Assembly (NCBI GenBank): GCA_005879045.1
Contig: VBLV01000098.1
Span: forward strand, 1-6,121
From: Methanobacteriota archaeon
GTDB lineage: Archaea; Thermoplasmatota; Thermoplasmata; RBG-16-68-12
DNA: 6,121 nucleotides
Reading direction: 5' to 3'
A model generated the notes under the pieces. The model was not told where the DNA came from. It did no database searches and saw only the letters and a program-made list of their open reading frames with translations. The position numbers and the translations under genes were made by a program. Shown in pieces: positions 1 to 4,772 of this stretch. Position 1 is the first letter of the stretch, and each line of letters begins with the position of its first letter.

Positions 1-2
1 CC

Positions 3-605
3 CTCGTCCAATGCCGGTACAACATGGCGCCTTTCAGCGTGTCGGACCGAAAGCGGCCCGGCCCCGATCGGCGGTCCGTCGAGATCTCGAAGGTCATCTC
101 CGAGGCCTTCAGCTCCGTCGTCTTCAAGGAGCAGTTCCCGCGCACGTCGGTCGACATCTTCATCGAGGTCCTCCAAGCGGACGCGGGCACGCGATGCGCC
201 GGCCTGACGGCCGCGAGCGTGGCCCTCGCCGATGCGGGAGTCCCGATGCGCGACCTCGTCACCTCATGTGCCTCGGGAAAGATCGACGACGTCGTCTGCC
301 TCGACCTCAACAAAGACGAAGACAACTTCGGTGACGCGGACTGCCCGATGGCCATCGTGCCCCGGACCGGGGACGTCGTGCTGCTCCAGATGGACGGCCA
401 CCTCACGTACGACGAGTTCCAGAAGGCGATGGGCCTGTCCATCGACGCGACGAAGCGGATCTACGAGATGCAACGCGACGCGCTCCGGCGACGCTACTCC
501 GTCACCCTCGAAGACATCCTGAAAGAGTCGCCTCCTGCGGCGGCACCGGCCGAGCCGGAGCCGGAGCAGCCGCCCGAGGAAGACCTCGGCCCGGAGGGGA
601 TCTGA
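3..605 (+). CDS. rrp41: Exosome complex exonuclease subunit Rrp41 (5'-partial)
   Basis: Catalytic RNase PH-type subunit of the archaeal exosome, which pairs with Rrp42 in a hexameric ring and degrades RNA 3'-5' by phosphorolysis in the cytoplasm. The gene enters from the left edge: the reading frame is open from base 3, and the ATG at base 24 is an internal Met in the family motif YNMAPFSV, so it is not the start. About 200 residues are visible; roughly 70-80 N-terminal residues are missing compared with the usual ~240-250. Seen here: the KRPGPDRRS segment with the RNA-binding Arg pair (bases 69-74), then [15 protein letters not shown] (acidic residues at bases 318-341), which in this family forms the phosphorolytic site, then [13 protein letters not shown]. 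The C-terminus is a Pro/Ala/Glu-rich tail (about bases 524-602) that looks disordered. Its stop overlaps the rrp42 start by one base (TGATG), implying coupled translation. The family assignment is secure; the tail is probably lineage-specific. Confidence 0.96.
   Translation, partial: LVQCRYNMAPFSVSDRKRPGPDRRSVEISKVISEAFSSVVFKEQFPRTSVDIFIEVLQADAGTRCAGLTAASVALADAGVPMRDLVTSCASGKIDDVVCLDLNKDEDNFGDADCPMAIVPRTGDVVLLQMDGHLTYDEFQKAMGLSIDATKRIYEMQRDALRRRYSVTLEDILKESPPAAAPAEPEPEQPPEEDLGPEGI
593..599 (+). promoter_or_regulatory. Shine-Dalgarno site for rrp42
   Basis: GGAGGGG lies five bases before the ATG at 605, inside the last codons of rrp41. It matches the anti-Shine-Dalgarno end of archaeal 16S rRNA and supports 605 as the start despite the overlap with the rrp41 stop. 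Confidence 0.7.
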
Positions 606-1384
606 TGAGCGAAGAGATCGTCTCCGAGTTGATGCGGGCCCATGTCTACCGACTCGCGTCGGCGGGACAGCGCGTCGACGGCCGCCGCCTCGACGAGCCG
701 CGGAAGGTGAGCGTCGCCCGGTCGTTCGTCAAGACGGCGGAAGGAAGCGCCCGCGTGAAGCTCGGGAACACGGACGTCCTGGTCGGCATCAAGATGTCCG
801 TCGGCGAGCCGTATCCCGACACCCCGAACACCGGGGTCCTTTCGACGAGCGTCGAGCTGATCCCGATGGCGAGTCCCACCTTCGAGGCGGGCCCGCCGCG
901 GCCCGATGCGATCGAGCTCGCCCGGGTCGTCGACCGCGGGATCCGCGAGTCGAAGATGGTGAACATGGAGAAGCTCTGCATCACGCCGAAAGAGAAGGTG
1001 TGGATCCTGTTCATCGACATCCACGTCCTCGATTTCGACGGCAACCTGTTCGACGCCTGCTCGTACGCCGCGGTCTCGGCCCTCGCCTCGACAATCGCGC
1101 CGGCGAAGGGCCAGGGCCTCGGCGACGACTTCCCGCTCCCGGTGGAGCACTGGCCCGTCAGCGTGACGACCGCGAAGATCAAGGACCTCTTGCTCGTCGA
1201 TCCGAGCCTCGACGAGGAGCGCATGGCGGACGCGCGACTCACCGTCACAACGGATGAGAACGGCGACATCCGCGCGATGCAAAAAGGCTTAAGTGGAAGC
1301 TTTACTTACGAAGAGGTGAAGCGGATTATCGAGACGGCCCAGCGCGTCGGCCGCGACATCCGCCCGCTCCTTCAATCCTCCTGA
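605..1384 (+). CDS. rrp42: Exosome complex subunit Rrp42
   Basis: Non-catalytic RNase PH-fold partner of Rrp41. Three Rrp41-Rrp42 dimers make the exosome ring; Rrp42 contributes to RNA binding and to shaping the active site at the dimer interface. The 259 residues match the usual family length. Visible hallmarks are the N-terminal R-x-DGR (GQRVDGRRLDE, residues 21-31), VKLGNTDVLVGIKMSVGEPYPDTPN (51-75), the VELIPMASPTFEAGPP stretch (83-98), WILFIDIHVLDFDGNLFDA (133-151), and the C-terminal MQKG...SFTYEEV (225-238). It lacks the Rrp41 acidic active-site segment, as expected. The ATG overlaps the rrp41 stop by one base and has a strong upstream GGAGG. Codons 225-236 are unusually AT-rich (CAA, AAA, TTA, AGT, TTT, ACT) compared with the rest of the gene; see the dyad entry. 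The next gene, rpl37Ae, begins after 8 bases. Confidence 0.96.
   Translation: MSEEIVSELMRAHVYRLASAGQRVDGRRLDEPRKVSVARSFVKTAEGSARVKLGNTDVLVGIKMSVGEPYPDTPNTGVLSTSVELIPMASPTFEAGPPRPDAIELARVVDRGIRESKMVNMEKLCITPKEKVWILFIDIHVLDFDGNLFDACSYAAVSALASTIAPAKGQGLGDDFPLPVEHWPVSVTTAKIKDLLLVDPSLDEERMADARLTVTTDENGDIRAMQKGLSGSFTYEEVKRIIETAQRVGRDIRPLLQSS
1277..1312 (+). promoter_or_regulatory. AT-rich dyad inside rrp42; possible internal promoter or operator
   Basis: A short AT-rich island in otherwise GC-rich coding DNA. It contains gcaaaaa followed by ggcttaag, which loosely resembles an archaeal BRE followed by a TATA box. It also contains an imperfect inverted repeat: TAAGT (1290-1294) pairs with ACTTA (1304-1308) around aagctt. 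A transcript from this element would start near 1316 and reach rpl37Ae at 1393 with a leader of about 75 bases. The same bases encode the conserved MQKG..SFT part of Rrp42, so protein constraint may explain part of the sequence. Regulatory function is a guess. Confidence 0.25.
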
Positions 1385-1392
1385 GATTCTCC

Positions 1393-1680
1393 ATGGCCCG
1401 TCGCACGCGAAAGGCAGGCATCGTCGGCCGTTTCGGCCCCCGCTACGGGGTGCGAATCCGTCGCCGAGTCCAAGAAATCGAGGAGGGCCTGAAAGGGCGG
1501 CACACGTGTCCACGGTGCGCCGCGATCTCGGTCCGTCGGAAATCGACGGGCGTCTGGGCGTGCCGCCGATGCGGCTACGTCTTCGCCGGCGGGGCCTACC
1601 GGCCGATCGTGACGACCTCGTTCAAGCGGGAGGTCACGGAGACCGCGCCGAAGCCGGAAACGAAGGCGGAGGAGGCCTGA
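1393..1680 (+). CDS. rpl37Ae: Large ribosomal subunit protein L37Ae (eL43)
   Basis: Zinc-ribbon protein of the 50S subunit shared by Archaea and eukaryotes; it binds 23S rRNA. Its 95 residues fit the family. The N-terminus is the typical basic RRTRKAGIVGRFGPRYGVRIRRRVQEIE (residues 3-30). It is followed by a C2-C2 zinc ribbon: Cys39, Cys42, Cys57 and Cys60 (TCPRC at 38-42, ACRRCGY at 56-62). The C-terminal ~15 residues (TETAPKPETKAEEA) are an acidic/Ala-rich tail longer than in compact homologues. The start at 1393 gives the conserved MARRTRKAG beginning; no strong Shine-Dalgarno is seen before it. The gene sits between rrp42 and rpoP, the order found in the conserved archaeal exosome superoperon, which strengthens the call. 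Confidence 0.96.
   Translation: MARRTRKAGIVGRFGPRYGVRIRRRVQEIEEGLKGRHTCPRCAAISVRRKSTGVWACRRCGYVFAGGAYRPIVTTSFKREVTETAPKPETKAEEA
1668..1675 (+). promoter_or_regulatory. Shine-Dalgarno site for rpoP
   Basis: GGAGGAGG ends six bases before the ATG at 1682, within the last codons of rpl37Ae. It supports real translation of the very short rpoP reading frame. Confidence 0.65.
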
Positions 1681-1681
1681 C

Positions 1682-1816
1682 ATGTACAAGTGCGCGAAGT
1701 GCCTGGAGCCGATCCGGGCGAACATCAACACGGTCGGGATTCAGTGCGAGCGCTGCGGCTCCAAGATGTTCTACAAAGAGCGTCCGAACGTGAAGAAGGT
1801 CGTCAAGGCGCGATGA
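1682..1816 (+). CDS. rpoP: DNA-directed RNA polymerase subunit P (Rpo12/RpoP)
   Basis: Small zinc-binding subunit of archaeal RNA polymerase, equivalent to eukaryotic Rpb12, which sits on the Rpo3/Rpo10 assembly platform and stabilises the enzyme. The frame encodes only 44 residues, the normal size for this family but easily missed by length cut-offs. The translation begins MYKCAKCLEPI and carries two zinc knuckles: Cys4-x2-Cys7 and Cys22-x2-Cys25 (QCERCGSKMFYKERP, residues 21-35). The FYKERP segment and the basic tail (VKKVVKAR) are typical. The ATG comes one base after the rpl37Ae stop and has a GGAGG site upstream; the stop overlaps the pcc1 ATG (ATGA). The position between rpl37Ae and pcc1 matches the conserved archaeal order. 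Confidence 0.95.
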   Translation: MYKCAKCLEPIRANINTVGIQCERCGSKMFYKERPNVKKVVKAR

Positions 1817-2052
1817 CCATGCGGCGCGCGACGATCGTGCTTTCCGGTCCCGAGGCCGGCGTCGTGTACGAGGCGTTGCGGCCGGAGACCGGACGCGACG
1901 TCCCGAAGGCGCGCGTCGCGATGCGCTCGGCCCCGGGTCGCCTCACCCTCACGATCGACGCGGACGACACGGGCGCGCTGCGAGCCGCCGTGAACTCGTA
2001 CCTGCGCTGGGCCGACGTCGCGGCCCGCGTCCGCCACGAGGTGAAGGCGTGA
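1813..2052 (+). CDS. pcc1: KEOPS complex subunit Pcc1
   Basis: Small dimerising subunit of KEOPS, the complex (with Kae1, Bud32 and Cgi121) that makes N6-threonylcarbamoyladenosine at position 37 of ANN-decoding tRNAs. Pcc1 holds Kae1 and bridges two complexes. The 79-residue protein has the family pattern: ATIVLSGPEAGVVYEALRPE (residues 6-25), an R-V..R..P.RLTLTIDADDTGALRAAVNSYLRW core (beta strands followed by a helix) and a C-terminal V...V helix. Start choice: the ATG at 1813 overlaps the rpoP stop as ATGA; a second ATG at 1819, two codons on, is also possible, and the sequence does not decide between them. The frame stays open further upstream through rpoP, but that extension is a shadow of rpoP. 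Its neighbours rpoP and prefoldin beta are the usual ones. The family is recognised from sequence pattern and context, not by search. Confidence 0.88.
   Translation: MTMRRATIVLSGPEAGVVYEALRPETGRDVPKARVAMRSAPGRLTLTIDADDTGALRAAVNSYLRWADVAARVRHEVKA
2038..2044 (+). promoter_or_regulatory. Shine-Dalgarno site for prefoldin beta
   Basis: GAGGTGA is an excellent complement to the 3' end of archaeal 16S rRNA. It ends four bases before the GTG at 2049, inside the pcc1 tail. It decides in favour of the GTG start, which overlaps the pcc1 stop (GTGA). Confidence 0.75.
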
Positions 2053-2417
2053 AGGACATTTCCCCGCAGCTTCAGAACCAGATCGCCCAGTACCAGCAGC
2101 TGCAGAACCAGCTCCAAGTCCTCGGCAGCCAACGCGTGCAGCTCGAGGCCAAGCTGCGGGAGATCGAAGGGACTTTGGAAGAACTGGCCAAGATCAAGGA
2201 CGATACGCCGGTGTACAAGAGCATCGGGATGCTGCTCGTCCGGCAGGACGATCGCGAGGCGCTGAAGAAAGAGCTCGAGGAGCACAAGGAGACCCTCACG
2301 ATTCGGGTGAAGTCCCTCCAGAAGCAGGAGAAGGCCCTCACGCAGCGGTACGAGGACCTCGCGACGAAGATCCAGTCGGCTCTCGGCACCACGCCGACTC
2401 CGGCGGACAACGGCTGA
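2049..2417 (+). CDS. pfdB: Prefoldin subunit beta
   Basis: Beta subunit of the archaeal prefoldin hexamer (two alpha, four beta), an ATP-independent holdase that passes unfolded proteins to the group II chaperonin (thermosome). The 122 residues fit the family. An N-terminal coiled-coil helix (about residues 5-50, rich in Gln, Leu and Glu) is followed by the beta-hairpin region DDTPVYKSIGMLLVRQDDREAL (51-72), whose VYKSIG..LV pattern is characteristic of beta subunits. A second coiled-coil helix follows (about 73-112), then a short Thr/Pro tail. Translation starts at GTG, overlapping the pcc1 stop by four bases and preceded by a near-perfect GAGGTGA. The start agrees with the usual beginning of homologues shortly before the first Gln-rich helix. 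It is the last gene of the exosome superoperon here. The 56-base gap that follows carries a promoter for the next unit. Confidence 0.94.
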   Translation: MKDISPQLQNQIAQYQQLQNQLQVLGSQRVQLEAKLREIEGTLEELAKIKDDTPVYKSIGMLLVRQDDREALKKELEEHKETLTIRVKSLQKQEKALTQRYEDLATKIQSALGTTPTPADNG

Positions 2418-2437
2418 TTCCCTCCTGATGGGACGTT

Positions 2438-2451
2438 GCAAATCCTTATAT
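2438..2451 (+). promoter_or_regulatory. BRE/TATA promoter for the DUF106-cmk-cbf5 unit
   Basis: In the gap after pfdB, gcaaat (2438-2443) fits the archaeal TFB-recognition element and TTATAT (2446-2451) fits a TATA box, separated by two bases. The TATA centre (about 2448) is 26 bases before the GTG at 2474. That is the usual distance to the transcription start, so the mRNA probably begins at or next to the start codon (leaderless). No Shine-Dalgarno precedes 2474, which agrees with this. Confidence 0.72.
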
Positions 2452-2473
2452 CGGCACGTCCATTGGCGAACCC

Positions 2474-3253
2474 GTGGCCGATGATTCCGGCTCTTCGGAT
2501 GCCCAAGAGGTAACGGAGGAAGAGCCGGAGGAAGCGACGGACGAGGCGACGGACGAGGCGACCGAGGAGACGGTCCCGTCGGTCCGGCCGCCGTCGCCGT
2601 TCAGCCGCGCGAGCCTGTCCCGGTTCCTCATGATCTTCCTGTTCCTCCTCGCGCTATACGCGATCATCGACCAGCAAGTGGGGCTCGGGTTCGCGCGCGC
2701 CGCGGACGCGGTTCTGTTCCCGGTCTTCGGCTTCGGTGGGACCCTTCCGGTCCTGACGATTCTCCTCGCGGGCATCTTGACGACGACGATCGGCTCGATC
2801 ATCCGGGACCACTACACGAACTGGGTGAAGATGGCCCGCACGCAGAAGGTCATGTCGGCGTGGCGGAAAGAGAATATGGAAGCCATGCGAAAGGGCCAGC
2901 AAACGAGGCTCGCGCAGCTCAAGGAAGTCCAGAAGGGGTTCGCGAAGGACCAGATGGACATGATGTCGACGCCGTACAAGTCAACGGCGTGGACGATCTT
3001 CCTGTTCATCGTGATCTTCACGTGGCTCCGGCTCTTCGTCGACGTCGTGTTGCAGGCCCGCGGGAACCAGTGGATCGCGGTGCCGTGGTCGAACCACGTG
3101 TTCCTGAATAACCCGAGCTACGTGTTCCCGGCCTGGGTCCTGCTGTACTCTCTGCTCGCCATCCCGTTCGGGCAGATCGTGGTCCGCGTCCTGAAGTACA
3201 TCCGGTTCCGACGGCGTCTCCAGGCGATGGGCGTTCCGCTCCGGGGGATTTGA
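2474..3253 (+). CDS. DUF106 membrane protein, archaeal YidC/Oxa1/EMC3-like insertase homologue
   Basis: Integral membrane protein of the DUF106 (EMC3/TMCO1) family, the archaeal branch of the Oxa1/YidC superfamily thought to assist insertion of membrane proteins beside the Sec translocon. Layout of the 259 residues: an acidic, low-complexity N-terminus (1-35) with the tandem EATD repeat; a first hydrophobic segment (51-66); a second (90-112); a long charged, probably coiled-coil cytosolic loop rich in Lys/Met/Gln (118-163), a family hallmark; then two more hydrophobic segments (172-193 and 218-240) and a basic end (RFRRR, 244-248). Start is GTG at 2474, placed exactly where transcription should begin; no Shine-Dalgarno is present, so translation is probably leaderless. 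The downstream neighbours cmk and cbf5 are the partners expected from other archaea, although secY and adk are not adjacent on the left and L34e does not follow. Insertase function is inferred from the family; substrates are unknown. Confidence 0.88.
   Translation: MADDSGSSDAQEVTEEEPEEATDEATDEATEETVPSVRPPSPFSRASLSRFLMIFLFLLALYAIIDQQVGLGFARAADAVLFPVFGFGGTLPVLTILLAGILTTTIGSIIRDHYTNWVKMARTQKVMSAWRKENMEAMRKGQQTRLAQLKEVQKGFAKDQMDMMSTPYKSTAWTIFLFIVIFTWLRLFVDVVLQARGNQWIAVPWSNHVFLNNPSYVFPAWVLLYSLLAIPFGQIVVRVLKYIRFRRRLQAMGVPLRGI
2534..2569 (+). repeat. 12-base in-frame tandem repeat in the DUF106 N-terminus
   Basis: gcgacggacgag occurs twice exactly (2534-2545 and 2546-2557), followed by a third degenerate copy (2558-2569). 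Being a multiple of three it keeps frame and encodes the acidic EATDEATDEATEE run. Such a repeat can expand or contract by slippage without breaking the gene. Confidence 0.8.
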
Positions 3254-3264
3254 CGAGACCGCCT

Positions 3265-3270
3265 GAGGGA
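3265..3270 (+). promoter_or_regulatory. Shine-Dalgarno site for cmk
   Basis: GAGGGA ends five bases before the ATG at 3276 in the 22-base gap after the DUF106 gene. It fixes the cmk start, which also gives the expected N-terminus ahead of the P-loop. Confidence 0.6.
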
Positions 3271-3275
3271 CGTCG

Positions 3276-3815
3276 ATGATCCTCGTCATCGGAGGGCCGC
3301 CCGGCAGCGGCAAGACGACGGTCGCCGAGCGGTGGGCCGCAGCGCGCGGGGCCGTCCTCGTGTCCGCGGGCACGCGGTTCCGGGCCATGGCGAAGGAACG
3401 GGGCCTGAGCCTCGAAGCGTTCGGCCGCGCCGCGGAGCACGATCCGAGCATCGACCGCGCGCTGGACGCGGCCGTCCTATCGGAGATTCGGACCCATGTG
3501 GCCCAGGGCAGGGACGTCGTCGTCGATGGACGGATTCAGGCGTACCTGCTTGCGAAGGAGCAGATCCTGTGCCTCAAGGTACTCATCGACGCGCCGCTCG
3601 CGGTTCGCGCGAAACGAATCGCCGGCCGAGAGGGGACGACCGTGGAGGAGGCGAAACGCGAGATCCTCGCGCGCGAGCGGTCGGAACGAATCCGGTACAA
3701 ATCGATCTACGGAATCGACGTCGGGGACACCCGGATTTTCGATCTCGCGATTGACTCGGAGGACCGGACCCCGGACGAGATCGTCGCGAAGATTGCCGCG
3801 CGGGTGGGGGGATGA
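3276..3815 (+). CDS. cmk: Cytidylate kinase, archaeal type
   Basis: Nucleoside monophosphate kinase that phosphorylates CMP/dCMP with ATP to give CDP/dCDP in pyrimidine salvage and recycling of RNA breakdown products. The 179 residues match the short archaeal form, which lacks the insert found in bacterial Cmk. The P-loop GPPGSGKT is at residues 7-14. It is followed by VSAGTRFRAMAKERGLSLEAFGRAAEHDPSID (29-60), the archaeal-type substrate-side segment, VVVDGRIQAYLL (81-92), and an Arg-rich lid (RAKRIAGREG 111-120; ARERSERIRYKSIYGID 132-148). The P-loop has the canonical Lys (GKT), whereas several euryarchaeal Cmk proteins that I recall have Thr at this position. The stop overlaps the cbf5 ATG (ATGA). 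The DUF106-cmk-cbf5 order is conserved in archaea, often with ribosomal protein genes between them that are absent here. Adenylate kinase-like alternatives are less likely because of the SAGTxFR segment and the context. Confidence 0.92.
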   Translation: MILVIGGPPGSGKTTVAERWAAARGAVLVSAGTRFRAMAKERGLSLEAFGRAAEHDPSIDRALDAAVLSEIRTHVAQGRDVVVDGRIQAYLLAKEQILCLKVLIDAPLAVRAKRIAGREGTTVEEAKREILARERSERIRYKSIYGIDVGDTRIFDLAIDSEDRTPDEIVAKIAARVGG

Positions 3816-4768
3816 GCGATCTCGTCGTCCTCCACGAGGTGCCCGACTCGAAACACGGAACGAGACCCGAGGAGCGGTCGATCGAGGAACGAATTCGGCT
3901 CGGCGTGGCGATTGTCGACAAGCCGGCAGGCCCGACGTCCCATCAGGTGAGCGCCTGGGTCCGGGACATGTTCGGCGTCCCGAAGGCGGGCCACTCCGGC
4001 ACCCTCGATCCGCGCGTGACCGGCGTCCTCCCGGTCGCCCTCGCCGACGCGACCCGGGCGCTCGAGGCCGTCCTCGAGGGGGACAAGGAATACATTGGCG
4101 TGATGCAGATCCACCAGGATGTCGACGAGCGGCGCGTCCGCTCGATGATGGGCCGGTTCGTCGGGGAGATCTATCAGATCCCACCGATTCGGTCGGCAGT
4201 CAAACGAGAGCAGCGAACCCGGCATGTCTACGAGCTCGAGCCTCTCGAGGTCGATGGTCGGAACGTCCTCTTCCGGGTGCGATGCGAATCCGGGACCTAC
4301 ATTCGCACCTTATGCGCGGACATCGGCGATGCGCTCGGTGTCGGCGCGAACCTCGTCGACCTGCGCCGAACGCGCGCGGCGACGTTCGGCGAGACGGACG
4401 CCCATCCGCTGAACGCGTTCCGCGACGCGCTCGCGTACTGGAAAGAAGACGGCGACGATACGCCGGTCCGCGCGATCCTCCGGCCGGTGGAGGACCTCCT
4501 GCGGCATCTGCCGCGGATCGTCGTGAAGGACACCGCCGTGGATGCGATCTGCCACGGCGCGAACCTCGCGGTCCCCGGCGTCGCAAAGCTGTCCGACCAC
4601 ATCCGAGTGGGCGACCTCGTCGGCGTGTACACCGGAAAAGGCGAGGCGGTCGCGATTGCGAAGGCGCTCATGACGTCGGACCGGATCGTCATCGCGAAGT
4701 CCGGTGCCGCCGCGGACACGGCCCGAGTGCTCATGACTCCGGGGACGTACCCGCGACTCTGGAAGTGA
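3812..4768 (+). CDS. cbf5: H/ACA RNP pseudouridine synthase Cbf5 (TruB family)
   Basis: Catalytic subunit of the archaeal H/ACA ribonucleoprotein (with Nop10, Gar1 and L7Ae), which converts guide-selected uridines in rRNA to pseudouridine; archaeal Cbf5 can also modify tRNA U55 without a guide. The 318 residues are normal for the family. An N-terminal extension contains TRPEERSIEERI (17-28), a Cbf5 signature absent from bacterial TruB. Then come IVDKPAGPTSHQV (34-46), the catalytic loop GHSGTLDPRVTG (60-71) with catalytic Asp66, the KREQRTRHVYELE segment, and ESGTYIRTLCADIG, whose Arg belongs to the active site. A C-terminal PUA domain runs from about residue 236 (IVVKDTAVDAICHGANLAVPGV) to the terminal GTYPRLWK. 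The ATG overlaps the cmk stop by four bases (ATGA), and the M48 peptidase gene follows after four bases. Many databases call this family TruB. Confidence 0.95.
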   Translation: MSDLVVLHEVPDSKHGTRPEERSIEERIRLGVAIVDKPAGPTSHQVSAWVRDMFGVPKAGHSGTLDPRVTGVLPVALADATRALEAVLEGDKEYIGVMQIHQDVDERRVRSMMGRFVGEIYQIPPIRSAVKREQRTRHVYELEPLEVDGRNVLFRVRCESGTYIRTLCADIGDALGVGANLVDLRRTRAATFGETDAHPLNAFRDALAYWKEDGDDTPVRAILRPVEDLLRHLPRIVVKDTAVDAICHGANLAVPGVAKLSDHIRVGDLVGVYTGKGEAVAIAKALMTSDRIVIAKSGAAADTARVLMTPGTYPRLWK

Positions 4769-4772
4769 GCGC

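Noticed and set aside
24..605. Starting rrp41 at the ATG at base 24
   Set aside because: The frame is open upstream to the window edge and encodes the conserved residues before MAPFS; Rrp41 needs a further N-terminal part, so the gene is truncated by the window.
494..1282. Long minus-strand open frame (262 codons) opposite rrp41/rrp42
   Set aside because: It is antisense to two firmly identified conserved genes, shows Arg/Asp/His-rich shadow composition and has no recognisable domain. Such frames are common opposite GC-rich genes.
1690..1812. N-terminal extension of pcc1 back to base 1690
   Set aside because: This part overlaps rpoP in another frame. Pcc1 is normally about 80 residues, and the ATG at 1813 in the ATGA overlap gives that length.
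2418..2437. Terminator after pfdB
   Set aside because: No T-rich run or stable hairpin is visible; only the promoter of the next unit is supported.
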